Assembly (NCBI GenBank): GCA_025267735.1
Contig: CM046299.1
Coordinates: 25,198,468-25,262,467, forward strand
Direction: 5' to 3'
Source: Mactra quadrangularis
Lineage: Eukaryota; Mollusca; Bivalvia; Venerida; Mactridae
DNA: 64,000 nt
Positions 30,101 through 45,100 of this stretch are shown piece after piece. The position numbers and the translations under genes were made by a program. Numbering within the stretch: the stretch's first letter is position 1; each line of letters starts with the position of its first letter. The notes beneath the pieces are model-generated. The model did no database searches. It worked only from the letters and a program-made list of their open reading frames with translations, and was not told the origin of the DNA.

Positions 30101-33100
30101 TTTGAAAGATTTCCATACCTTTGTGCACCCTCAGGTAAGTTTTGTTTGTTTGCTGAGAGTTTAACACCGTTGTAACACATTGTATAGGTTATATCACGGC
30201 GATCAGTTCACTTAATGTTTATCAAGACAAGTTATAATGTCGTCACAAGAAATTCACTTTCACATGAACTTGAACGATACCGAAAATAAAGTGTTAATCA
30301 AAAGGGCTCGATGTGACATACATTTGTTAATATTATGACGTCATCTGCCTAAAATTTTGATGTTCTATAAAATGAGGTCTTGTATTTACGAAAATTTGTG
30401 CCTCCTGTGACAATTGACCTTACGCCAGAATTTGATTGACAGCTCATATTAGCCAATCAGCGTCCGGTAATTGATACCCTGATGCTTATCTAAGATGAGC
30501 GGCTTATCGGCCGCCATTTTGTCCGACATCTGGTCTTGACGGACATCGAATTTCTTATGTGTTAGCATGGACCCTATGTACAGTTATATTGGGTTCTCAG
30601 TGAAAGTTACAAAATAAACTTAAAAAAAAAACCAAATTAGAATGGTCAAAATATATACACATGGGGTCTATAAATACTGTGACAAAAGTATAAACTACAT
30701 AATTATCTGACGACAATAAATACATGTATGTAATAAATCAAGTTAAAAATTACATTTTTCATGCATGTTTACCCCCAAAATGTACCACAACGATCTATGG
30801 ACCTACCACTTAACGTTTTATTTCTCAGCATATTTTATCATCTATACGCCATTTTAAGGATTACATGTATATAAAGTTGTTTTCGTGTGTATCCAACAGT
30901 TTTCTGATTTATAAAGGATTTCTACAAACATTCAATGTGAGATGCGTTCTTTGATAATTTTTGCGCATATTATGTTTTTTGTTGGAGCAAATGAACCTAC
31001 CTTTATGTTTGATATATATCAATGGATATTATAAAAAAGGGAATCATTTGAAAGTTATGACAATGCCATTTTCAGACAAATTAATCTTTAGGAAATATGA
31101 TATCTCGTAAATGATATGCATGTATTTGAACACAACTCCGTCTAGATAGCCCCTAATACCCACCCCTTAACTTTTTTATTTCTCGACATATTTTAATTAA
31201 CAACATCATTTGACAGCATAATGTAATATTGTTTGCATGTTTTACTGTTTAAAATCCGTAGATCTACATCCAAACGACTATTACCTGCGTTCAAATTTAA
31301 GTGTATTCTTTCAACTTGCTCATTCTTAGTGCGTATATTTTTTGTTGGAGCAAATGGACTCACATTTAATTGAATATTTATGAATGGATATTCATAAATA
31401 ATGTATCATTTGATAGATGAGACAATGCCTTTTTCAAAAATATTAAGTTTATCGAAATCGGATGACAAGTAAGTAAATAGCATGCATTCGAACCTGTTAA
31501 TTTCAAAACATAGATAATGGTTAGGGACATAGATTCTTCCCTGATAATGTCGGACAATGGACCACGTGTATCGGTGGGCGGAGCATAGGTATTCTGGCGT
31601 AAGGTCAATTATCTGATAAATTTAACTTTGTTAAATATTATTGAATTTTACCAACTACAGAAAAAGTGATAGAGTTAAAGTTATACAAAAAAGAGTAGAA
31701 AAGTGTAAATATCTTAATTTTATTGATTTGTTGTTAAATGCACTAATTGTTCATTAAGTTAAAGAAATGGGATAACTTAATATTCAGTAACTACTCGTTT
31801 TTATACTCTTACAGATCGGCAAGTGTCATTTAAGACTAATTCCAATGAAGGATTTAAAGATATACCGTCTACGTTTATAAACAGAACAAACGACAATATT
31901 AATTCGGTACAGTTTAAGTATAAAGGCTATGATGGAGCTACAATACTTATACAAGACTATACGATTAGAATTGGGGGAAATTTGTTTGCTAAATCATATA
32001 TTGCTGATAAGAGTGAATCTGTTCATCATTCGACATTACTTGAGCATCTTTGTAGTGATACCGAGTACAAAGCATTTTGGGTGCAGTGGTCAATGACTGC
32101 AACCTGCTTCATTAATGTCGGCCTTGGTTCAAGTGTAGGACAGAATGTATTCCTACGATATACCAATTGTCCAGATACAAATAAAAAGGATATTTCAATT
32201 TCTGTTGGAACAGTTATGAAAACTTCGAAAGTGTATACCGGGTTCTGGAAATTTTCAGGTAATCTTTAACCTTGTTTAATGTTTGCTGGAATATGAATAT
32301 CTCGAATTTTGATTTCAGTTTTTATCTCAAATTCAAAATGTTCAACAACAAAGACATGATGATGCCAAAAGGAACACTTAATCTTGGATGATATAGATAA
32401 ATGATATGTTTGAAATTATAGAACGAAAATGTATATATGGTTTCATTTCTAATTGTATAGAGCATAGTCCAACGTAACCTTCACTTACATAATCCAATGT
32501 AATATGTCAGTGTGATAACGAAGCAGCATGGTTCTAACTTCTCAAAGCGTAGTCATCTTTCTATAACATCATGTATTACCCGATAACCTGCTGAATGAAT
32601 TTTTTTATACATGACATAATTTGGCACAGATTTACTCGTTGTGTATAACATCAACGAACCATGTGACTAATCCGCCATAAATACATGTAATTATCTATGT
32701 AATTTTATGTGTTGCCATGTATTGTTTTATATATTTTAATGTAAATATTATGTCCTCATGGACCGAAAGGCTTGCAAGATATTTGCCAAGAAAGTTATAT
32801 AGTACATTTGCTTTTTTCAAGGAACAGATGTTAAAACAGCTCATAAAAGGAATGGTGAGTCTACAATTTCTCAACCATTAGTCTTCACTTTTAATTTTTA
32901 TTGAATTATCTTTATTAACAATATGTGGCAAAACTATATAACACCAGCAAAACTTCTAATCGGCTTCAGTTTAACCAAAATAATTCATGCATACTTTTGG
33001 GCAACGTTATATGTGTACGTATTAGTCGATAATGACAGTTTCGGTTGGCAGTGATATTAGGCTTATCTGTCAAGTGATAAATACCGATAACTTGAAACTT

Positions 33101-36100
33101 GTGTACAAGTATATAATTATGTTGATGCAGGATAATATAGTTATAGTTTTAAACATAAATAAACTCGATTCTAGAGGTTGCGAAACAAATACATTCAAAA
33201 TAGTCAGATGTCTATCAAACCAGAGACATCAGTAGGAAGATGTTGATGTTATGCGGTTATGACATTCACTATAAGCAGCTTAGTGGTAATTCACTTACAT
33301 CAAAGATTTTCATTTGGTGTATTATTTAGGTAGAAATCGTAAATCATATTCCACCTATAATTTACAAGTGTCTTTATGTATTGCAGAGATGATAAATTTA
33401 GCATTACTTAAACCAGCTAAACAAAGTAGCAATCACAGAGACTTGGGGGCTGAGTTGGCTGTAGATGGATGTGAAGTACCCAAAGCAAGTAGTGGATGTG
33501 TTTCTCATACACGGACAGGAGAGGATAATCCTTGGTGGGAGGTTGATTTAGAACGTGTATACCCCATTGAAACAATTGTTGTAGTTCGTCGTTGGGAGGA
33601 TAATGCATGTAAGTTAAGTATCTAACGTAAACATTTTACTTTCACTCGTGTAACATTATCTTGAAATATGTTTTTACTTATATGTTGTATTTTTACTTTA
33701 AAATTAAAAACGTAATATGTAACAAAACAAAAAAGCTGTTGAATCGGATATTCCTATAATATTATAGCCCCGCAATGTAAAAGTAAATATGTTAAACAGA
33801 TTGCAAAACAATGCTAATAATTGTCAAGTACAATGGAAATCATTTTCACTTGCCTAGTAAACACAGAAACTTATTAACTCCCAATAACATTTTTTGCAAT
33901 TCAGTAATTATGATAGTATTAATGTGATGTTAGTATTTATATCATATTTCACAATTTTGAAATTTGTTATCGGATCAAAAATCACACAAGATAAATGTAC
34001 AACGCTTTGATGAACAGAACCTTTTGTAAAAAATGCTTGATATATATATTAATATCATTATACATGAATTTGCAAACGTTGGACGAATAACGATAAATCA
34101 CTTGAAATATTGATTGAGATATACGGAGATGTCAAGTACTTCGTAAGTATTTATTTTTTATTATATTTTGATAGTTGAATTAGTTTTGGTACTTATTTAT
34201 ACAGCCGATACTAAAATATTGCAAGATGGGTGCGATTTTATCTATTTAATATGATAGTTATTTTCGTTTTAATTACAAGGCTGCAGAGTTCGTTTGGGAT
34301 ATTTTCAAGTATATGTTAGTATGTTTAGTGGCTCAACTCATTCTGCAGATTTGATATATACTAGCGACGAGGCTACACCCCCAAAACTGATATTTATCAA
34401 CGGAAAAGGCAAACATGGAAGGTAATTGTTTGGAATTAATTTCTTCTAACGTCAACAATTGTGATTTCTTCTGTTTGACATAATCTGAGTCTGTATATAA
34501 ATGTTTATATATTATGTTATTTTAGACATGCAAAATTTTGAATTGTTGTAACTTAAACAAATAAAAAACAAAGCACAGCAACACTGTAACTTAGTTAATT
34601 ATTCGATGGAATCGGAAAAATAATTCATTTTATTAATCTTAAAGGTAAGACAGCACTAAATATGTGCAGTGATGCATTCCCTATAACAGCATTTAGTTAA
34701 GCTATTTGTTCTGTTTTACATGATAATAAACAAAACACTTTGGAAAAACAAGCCACATTGTGTATATTATGTGACGTATATCAAATGCCCCAATTATATC
34801 GAGCAATCAACTATCAAAATAATTATTATGTAAATAAGAACATTTTACCAGTTTTTGTAGGAATTGAACATGCAACACAATTGTTCTTAATTTGCTCTTA
34901 ATTACGCTAATCAATAAAAAAATATCATATAATTATGTGCACTAATATAGCGAGCCTCCGCTATCTAAGCATACATTGCGAACGTCAAATGTTTTTATAT
35001 TTGATATTTGATGTTGGAAGTAACTTAAATTCGCTTTTATAAAAAAGATATGAACTAAATTTAGTTAGCATGGTATTCGGTACATCATGATTAATGAATA
35101 TAAGTTTTTGACTTAATAGAATCATGTTTAGCAAACACTAAAACTGGACTGCTGATTGTCGATTTCAACTGCTAACACGTTCCAAAAGGTTTACATTTTG
35201 TAATCTTCTCTTGTATAACTTAGAAGAAACACTCCTTTGTTTAAGTAACACACGCTCTTTTGGATAAATTAATGATCATATATTACATGATATTTGTTTA
35301 TTTCAAAATGGCGACACACAATGGAGAATACCTGTGGTATTATCAAATAAGTATTAAGCCGTATTAATACGTTTGTTACTATATATAGTAACAAATGTGA
35401 CAAGTCTACACGGACATTACGCGACTTTTTCCCGTATTATGCGATTTTGGCCGCCTGCAACTCGGCCATTATGCATAATAGGCGCCGAGTGCTTGCACGC
35501 GCACTTATTACGTCATCAAGTAGCCGTAATTAGCTTCGAACATGGCGGCCGAAAGAATTTTTGAGTCTTTGTCAAATAGAATTTCACTGTCAGGATAGAT
35601 TATACAAAAATATAAGACACAAAAAAGATTTATCTGAGATTTTACAAATACATAATTTCATTATAAATCACTTACTTCACCATTCAAATTCAACAGACAC
35701 TCAACCGTTGACGCTGTCAAATACCAAACTCCGAAATTCGAACTGAATTCCTTTCTGTGTTCAATTTGACGAATATCCAGCCATTATACAGTAAATGCGT
35801 AGGTTGACTACTGTTTTACCAAAGCCAAGCCATGCATAGATTAAATATAATGGAACTGGTTTCTAGAAATAATTAGCAACGTCTATGCCATTTTCGGAAA
35901 ATCCTTGAATCATTGGATTACTCATCCCTTCCTTTCAGAGCCTTGTGTATTTCCATACATAATCCTTACATCCATATCGTCAATTTAAAGTTTGTAAAAC
36001 ACGTATACACTAGTAATTACGTTCCAGTCTCCTGATAATATCGTTTTAATCCATGATAAATGAACGTATATTCGTCAGAAACTTTTAAAAACATGACCGC

Positions 36101-39100
36101 CATTTGACAACAAAGTTTACATTAGATTCTACGTCATTGTTTTATTACGTCATCAAAGTACTGATTCGTCCTCGGAAAAATTCGTCAGTTATTTATTCGT
36201 CCCTGAATAAAATGTTTTTAGTTTACTAAAAAATCGAGTCCGGATTCTGAACAAACGTATTAAAGACGTTAATAATTAGTTGCTACTCGCCATTATGCGA
36301 TAATCACCCTCGAGTCCATAAAAGCCTTCGGGCCAAAGGCCCTCAGGCTATTATGGACTTCATCGGGTGATTATCGCATAATGGCGAGTAGCAACTAATC
36401 ATTAACCTCTAAATAATTTATTGATAGTTGTATCAATTTTGTTCTAGACATCGAGACAGTTTAAAACCCAGTCTATATAGATATATGATTTCGGTTATTA
36501 AATCGGATTGTACTAACTTTGTACTTGTAAATGTCTTTGTCATTCTTTTAAAGTGCTATTTAAGGGGATTTGAATTTATTTTGTATTAATTGTTGCAGGT
36601 ATGTACGGATAGTAGTGCCAAGAAAGCAATCCATAATAGAGCTTGCAGAAGTAAAAGTTTTCGAAGGTATGTTGTGCTTTGAAGCATATTAGACCAATTT
36701 ATTGTATGAAAAAAATTACAAATTGAGTCTTATTTTATTCGTTTTTTTTTACGTTCATTCATTGATATATATAAACATTCACATTTGTTTCAGAGGATAC
36801 ACTATTGATTCAATTGCAAACACGTTCAGTTTGGAGTTCAGAATATGTTTATTTTGTCTAAATGATAATAATTTATACAAATAATGAGTTCAGAGTGTTT
36901 TCATTTAATATCATGAACATATTGTTCAATACGCATTCTTCAGAATCATTTAAGGACTTGTTTATATAAGAATACAAGATTTTCAATCCTATTTACAACC
37001 TAAGAAAAGAATGTTCCATCGTGAGACAATATTTGACTAAACAACTATTCAATTGAGAAATTCTCTCAAAAGAGAGATTTTTTTAATTTAGCTTTGTTTG
37101 TACTGTGACTGATTTCACCAAAAAGTCTTTAAAATGTAAATTCTTGGTCAATAAACCCTATCATGTCATTTTTTTAAAAAAATAGCCATTTTTATGACTG
37201 GGCTAAATTTGAAGGTTAGTGACCGTTACTTTTTCTGTACGTTTTGCCTTTACAGATATCGATGCATCTAGATGCGGACCATCATGGGTTGATGACAAAA
37301 ATACTGGTATTTGTTATAAATACAGTGATATTGAAATGACTTGGGACACCGCTAATGAGTATTGTAAAGGTCTTGATGCTCAAATGGTCATTCCAAGATC
37401 TGCTAGTGAACAACTCGTCCTATACGGTTTGTTAAACTTGGAGTAAATGTGAAAATAAAGCATATTTGTTGTTGCAACCGGATTGAAGTCTTGATTATAG
37501 AAGGAGTAACCTTTGTTTAGAAAGATAAATGGGTGCGGGAGGTTTTTAGTTATACAGTACAACCTCACTTGAGCAACAACCACTGGGAAGGACTAAAGTG
37601 TAATGCTTTTCAGAGGTTGTTGCTTTGCAGAAGTTAAATTCAAATAAAATTGCACTTTAGTGATATATCAAATGCTGTTGTTGTGCTGAGGACTTACTCA
37701 GTTGAGAGCCTCTCTGCAGAGGTTATATTGTATCTTCAATAAGAGTTGCCAACTTGATGAGAAATAGTTTGTGTACCGCATCGTTTACTATGCATTGATT
37801 ATAAATAAGCCATATGTATAACATCTGCATGAGTATAATTGAACACGAATAATAATGTTACTCCCGGGTATTGAGCTTATAATCGTATTGCTGCTCAAAG
37901 TAAGCTCAAGCTTTTATCAGCAGACTTTGATATTGATCTCACAGCTATTTGTATAATATTTGATACTTAACCAATAACAAACGTAGGGGCAGCCATAACT
38001 AGACTTGAATTTCTAGTTTATTATAAAAATGTGTTGCTCCGAACCAATCTAAAGAATAAGTTTTATTGAGCGAGCATTACTTTTATAGTACGATAGACGG
38101 CAGACATAAAACAATACGCAAAAATTAAAAACATTTTTTAACTTGCGATTATAATACATCGGTATTAACCAATAAGTTGTGTAGGTCGATATGAGTACCA
38201 TTACACATATCGATCATCTTTCATTTTAGACAAAGCACCTTTGCAGACCAATATTTGGTTGGGGATTAATCGCATTAAAAGTGATAAAACCTTTGCTACT
38301 TCTGATGATTCTAAGTTGGTGTATACAAACTGGGCGGAAGGTAAATAACATAACTTTTGACCTGTAACTGTAGAAAGGAATCAAACGTTTTCAACAATGG
38401 AAAAATTATTTTACTGAAGGATATACATGTAATCATTTTGTGAATATGCACTTCAATGCAACACTGATACAATGTGTGCAAATGCTCCGACGTCAGTTGA
38501 GTACTATTGAAATGCACGTAAATTTTCCTGCATATATATTCACATTGAATGTATATGTAAGAAAAAAGATGATTGATATTGAACAGATTCCATGATTAAA
38601 CAAAAGGATTGTAAAGTGACCTTTATCTGTACAATATGTATATAAAGAATATCGGTAATCTATGGAAAACTTCTAGTTTATTCCTATTTCAATATTTTAG
38701 TTACTAATTTCTTTTGATTTTTTAAGTGATGTTTTGAATTAGATATGCTAAACTCTTTGTAATGTTACAAGATGTAGATATTATGAATAACACTTTCAAA
38801 TTAAGGTGAACCAACTGGTGATGGAGTAAATGAAGGCTGTGCAGTATTAGGTATAGGAACATATACACAATCTGGAAGGTGGCATACAGAATCCTGTTCA
38901 TCAAACTTCATAGCGGTTTGTCAAAGGAATGGTAAGAATTTAAGTAAAGCACAATCAGTTGACGTAAATTATATCATAAATGATCTTTAAAAAATGACGT
39001 CAAAGCATTATTAAAACTGCTTATGAAACCGGATTACACAATACTTCTCTTTTTATTAACTGGCCATGTTCAATGTCTTATGGATCGACATCCGTAGAAG

Positions 39101-42100
39101 AATGCCTTTAAATATTCTCATATGAAACAGCATCTGATAAGAAAATTATTAGCTACCAGATTAAAATGCTACAGTTATTTTGACATCTTTAATATCCTCA
39201 GGAATGTATATCAATATTTATAAACATATTAGAGTCACAACAAATTAATCTTACTCTATCGCGGTAAAAGGTTCTGTTTCTACCGATATTAAAATAAAAA
39301 TGCATGTAGTCACTATTCATACAACTATTTTTTTTTCATGGCCCTGTCGGATAATATACCTGTTAATATACATGTTAGTAATTATTCATTATTAAAAAAT
39401 ACATGATTTTTAGTTATTTTACTAAGTGTATGGTAGATAGTTTAGTATATGATATAATTTGTGCTTTATAATTCAGAACTTGCAACTTCAACACCAATAC
39501 CAACTACATCGACTACAACAACAACCGCTCTAACCTCGACGACCACTACAATACCTACAACAACTATAGATCTAACAAAGTTTGTCTTTAATCAAGGAGG
39601 TATGAGTTTTTCGTATGCTGTAGAGATGATTTTGTGTATTCTTAATGATATGATGGTATACAAAATATTGTTTTTTTTTGTTCATTTACACTAAGTTAGA
39701 CACATTATAAAAAAGAACACCTTTTTCAAGAAAGAAAGCAACTTGATTGAATATTTGTATGATATACTTCTCAATCGTTATATGTATGTCTATGTCTATT
39801 ATCGTATACAAATTCTTCATCATAAAAAGAACAGGATGAAGTGCAATTCAGGTGTCAGTTAAATGTTTCATTTGTTTTAAGCTAACATTGACAAGTTGGT
39901 AAATGATTACCAGTCTAATTTTGTCACTTTGAGTCTTAAAATCGTATGCTTGTGAAAAAAGTCAACATTTCTAATAACGGTGTTTACATGACTGATTAAG
40001 TTAACTTCATTTTCATCTAAACATAACAATTTGTCTTTAGGTGTTATTCAAAAAGATTATCGTTATGAAAATTTGTATGACGTTTTTAAAATCACTTTTT
40101 TAATGTATTCAGAAATTTGTCGATAAATAAGTAAACTTTTTATAGTTTAAACCATTAGAAAAAATGATTAAGTTGAATGAATATTATTAACAATGAAACG
40201 AAGTTCAACTATTGTTTAATCTTGTGTTTATATTAAGTAATTGTATTCGTCTGTGGGTTTCATATAGTTTGTAGAAATGATTGGATATTTAGTGAAGTGT
40301 CGGGATCCTGTGTAAAAATAATAAAAGATTCATCTCATCTCGGCATGTTTGATGTGGCCCATTTATGCCTCAATATGAAAGCACAATTAGCAAGCATCGT
40401 GGACAAACGGGAGCAAGCTTTCTTCAAAGGTAACCTATTGAAATTCAATAATTATTCGTAAATTATTAGAATTGCAAATAATTCTTAACTTGAATTTCTA
40501 TGTAACATACTTTTAACTGTGCCTTTACTTTATAGCTTGTTTTGTATTGATGTCAAAATTATTGACGGCCAAATGCGTTCCATTCATGACTGTTAAATAT
40601 TTGTTTTTATTTGGGTTACATACATGAATGAACGGGCTATTCACTTATTATATCCCAAAACAGAAATATGGTAATATTATGAAAAAAGTGTAATGTTGTT
40701 TTGGTTGTTGAATACGGTGGCATATTTCTGCCACCAGATAACCAACCACTTAACTTATATGTTATTAAATAAGTGATTTGATATAAGCCCTGTTTTTTCC
40801 AAGGGCAGTCGTATCGGCCAAAGGCCAAGGGCCGATATAACTCTCCCGAGGAAAAATAACAAGGCTTTTATCAAATAATTATTTAATGACTATTTTATCA
40901 AATAACTGGTAATAGTCTGGTTTGATTTTCATGAAAATAAAGTCCTGACGGCATTTTTTAGTACAAGCAGGTAGTCAGCGGTTTTAACATATTTCAGGTA
41001 TGCTGATTCCATTTTTTGCTCTACCACGGCTGTATCTTGCGTCCTTGACCTTCAAAAGGTCAATTCAAAATGGCCACCAATTTTTCCTTTTAGTTACACT
41101 TATATTGGACATTGTTAAGAAAAAATCGGTCAAACATTTATTTAAACCGTATATAATGTATCATTTTATGCCAGTATATAATAAAGGAAAAATATACAGG
41201 TGAAAAAATTGAACTTTTGAAATTCAGCCATCTTTAAATTCAAAATGGCCGCCATAGTTCATTTATTGTCAGCAAGTTCCTTCAAACGACATTTACTCCA
41301 AAACTACGATACCAATCTTGCTAAAATTTTGCAGAAATGTTCCTAGCGTAAAGATCTTTTAAATAGTTCATTGAATCCCATAAATTATAAAATTCTGGTT
41401 ACCATCAAAACTCAAAAAATGATCAGCATTCATTTTGACATGTAGCATTACCTGAATATACTGTACTAAGATTGTTCAAATTAAGCCCATGGAGTCAGAA
41501 TATCAATCCGGCATGACACGATTTATAGAGTTTTATAACCATAAGGAAATATTTGACCATCAGATCCTATACATTTGTATTTGCCATACAAAGATTGTTC
41601 CATTTTTTTTCATGTGTTTGTGTTTTTGCACACAACGATGTCGAGTGAAGGGTGTGTTGAGTTTTTTAACCAAGACATTTTGTAATTGTTTGTTCTTACA
41701 TGAGCCTGTTGGGTGCCTGGTTTAAACACCCAGTGGCAATTATTTTGTTCCTGTTTTGTTTCTGTTCCAAGGTGGAAACACCTCAGTTACTTGTTTCGTT
41801 ATTTGTTTGTGGCGTCCTTTTATAACAAAAGTTTGAAAATAGAAAATATCTCCCTCTTTGGCTGTATGAAAGGTTTGTGTGTGTTTTACTCTGACTGTTA
41901 CTGATATGCTTTCAAACTGCCCCATTTTACAAATGTAATTTAGCTTGATTGTGAAACAAGTTCTTACTACTCATAACAATCACTGTCGATTCTGCTTCCT
42001 AGTCCCCCATAACTTAGTTAGTGGGATAACGTTTCTTGATCTAGGAAACAACGAGTTTTTCGATTGTGATTCGAATCAACGCGGCGCGATCAATGATTAA

Positions 42101-45100
42101 TCGTATGGTAATTTAAGAAACATGGTTGAAAAAATACTGTTTTGTCAAATTTTCGCCGCATTGTCACACAATGTGCATCAGGAATTGCACTGAATTGTTT
42201 AATTTCAGTATTCTCAAAACCATAAAACGACTGCAGCTTTGTAATTTACGTTTCGAAATGCTATATTCATATGATTTCATGCTTCGTATTCTTATCAAAG
42301 TCACGAAAACCTGTCTGACCTTACAACTTGTTATTAATGGATTTCATGCCATTTCAACACAAATTAAGGTTACATTACGGTGGTCAACGTCCCTAACTTA
42401 GCTTTCCTGGACTCTTGTCTATAACCAGTACTTACATACCCTTCCACAAGGCCAGCAACTTCTCCATATACCTAATTGATGGAGAGAAATCCACATTATT
42501 GTGAAATTTTCATGCAAGGGTATTCCTGGAAACGGTTCGAAATCCTACGCACTACAAATAGTGCTACTGACTCCAGTTGACAAATTGATTAAATATTCAT
42601 GAACTTAATGTTTTGATTTATGACAGGTGTCTGCTAATACCTCATGCAGAATTTCAACATCCACCCACTTGTTTACAAGCACACATTCTTGTGCAATTTA
42701 TCTTGGCCCTTTTGCATTTGCAACGCCCGTTTCTTCATTGTGTTTTGCATGAACAGTACACTATTTGGATACATGAATCTGGGATAGGATCAAGAGACAT
42801 CAAAATTGGTCTCAATCGGGCTTCACAGCCATACTTTTTTGGGTCAGGAAGATCTGGTTATGGGTGTACTGCTTGTCGCCAAATCATAGTCTGGAAGTGT
42901 GAGCGCTTGATAAGGAAATAAAGAGCATTCTGAGTAGGACAAAGTATCTCAGGTTTCTTGCTCTTGGAAACAGGATATACCGACACTCATCTACAGAGTT
43001 AGTTGAGTTGATGTTGTACATTCTACATATAAAGGTTTCCACATTTGCTAGGGTTTGTTCGGTTAAGGCTCCATGTCCAAGCTCTAACAGTAGTTCCCAA
43101 TGATCTTGAAATGTTTTCCATGCAGACTTCTTTGAATGGCCTGCGAAGAAGGATAATGTGTCGCATCCAGTTATTGCATGGAAAGTCAGTAATGCCTCAA
43201 ATGAATTTGGTGTAAGGTTTCGGAACACTTGACCTATAGGTATGTATCGGTGTTTTTTTTGCTGTCCCGAGTAATTGCCATATATTTTGACTAATGGCTT
43301 TTGGATAGTGAGCAAGAAGTAATATCATCACATCAGTGTCCCTCGACCAAACAACAACATCTTGCGCCTCGCTGTTTACGACATGCAACACAAGACGTGT
43401 GTCAGCCTCTTCATGGCAACTTTTCAGTAAGTTAAGTAATGGTAGGATTTGATGATTTTACCTCAAGCTCATCTACGAAGCCACCAGCTGTGACAATTTC
43501 CTTATCACGTGGAGCCTGCCGGATCAGTTCATGCGATAGGAAATTCGCAATGTCCACCTTGGTGTCAGGCATTACAAGGAAGTTTACCCAGTTTTGTGGT
43601 AAAGGTACATCACGGCCTTCCACCAGACGGCGTATAGGCTGACAGGTTTTGTTACGACGAAACCGTGTCCCCACTTTTGATTGACTTATCATTGTATCTG
43701 TCAAACACAACATCAATTCTCGTGTAGGAATGACCAATTTGTGCAACAGCATTGCAAAAGGTATCTGCTAAGTCACCAAATAAGAGAGCCCCAATTGGCT
43801 TTCCAACAGAAACAATAAGAGCATTACTATCAATGATCATTGTCGCTGGGTGATATGGAATGACTGATTCGGGACAGGTCAATCCGTCTGTTAAACAATC
43901 AACAAGTACTGATTTATTACAGGTTCGAAGTGTACCATTCATTTCTGCTAGGGCAACAGGTACGGGCATAAGTTCTTGTTTTAAAATTGCTTTCAAATCT
44001 ACATCTTGGCCAGCTTCATAAGCAGTTAAAAGACGTTGAATAACCGTCCTATCGGTTTTTATGACTTGGCCCTTTTCTCGCTCCTTCTGGGCTTATTACA
44101 TTTGTTGATATCGTACAGCGAGAAAAATATCTGTTGGTTATTCTTTCTGAGAGAAGCGTGTATTGAAACTCGACTACCATCAACCAATTATCTTGCGGAC
44201 ACATATTCTGTCATGTCATGCTGAGCAAGATTCTTCACATTGACTAATGACTCTTGAATGTGTTGTGTAGCAAGGTCTTTAGTTGCAATGTTTTGCAAAG
44301 TAACTGGGTGTGATTCTGGGGTAAAGTTTTGAAACGTTGTAATATAGCAGAAAGTGATGACTCATCTTGTCTATCACGAGATTGTCTTGCTTTACTGCTT
44401 TCGTTAGAAAGTTTGGTTTCAGATGGACTAAGTTTAAACATGTCGTTTGTTGCTGATGAAATGTCGGACCGCATGTTGAATTACAAAGCCCATCTATTTA
44501 GAGCTGAACGTGTTTTAGTAATACCAACAATGCCGCCACCTATTTTACCGGTGCAGTTCAACCATTCTTGTGCTTGATCATGATCAACTTGGTTGAACTT
44601 CATTCCAGAACGTTTCACTACAAAATTGCCACGTTTAAACTCGGTCAAAACTGCTTGGGGAATCTGATGCATCTCTGTAAGATATATTGGACCCCAACGA
44701 GCATAATTTAAGTGATCATATCGCGCAAAATATGGCAACATAAGCCCAAACGACGCAAGGTATAAATCGCATAGGCCATCACGCATTGACCTGGTGAACA
44801 TTAATATTAACCAAGTAGATGTATGTAAACCAAAAAGCTATGTTGACTTCCTTTGATTATTTACATACAAATTCTAAATGCAAAAAACGGGAGCTATGCA
44901 AAGCAGTTTATTTTAGGTATTTATATTTTTACTTTTAGGTTACCATGGTAACCAGACTTTTTCATGATATTCAAATAACTAAAGATCTTTACACCAGAAA
45001 CATTTCTGCAACATTTAAGCATGACTGGTCCGGTAATTTTGGAATACATGTCGTTTGAATGAGCTTGCTGACGTCAAGTGTAATATGGCGGCCATTTTGA

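Noticed and set aside
34280..34300. Later acceptor CTGCAG for the second fucolectin exon
   Set aside because: It would make a TAG at the junction and lose the CC and CRVRL motifs.
41000..41203. 67-codon frame repeated exactly at 45514-45717 on the other strand
   Set aside because: It lies wholly inside the terminal inverted repeats; identity reflects the repeat, and there is no domain.
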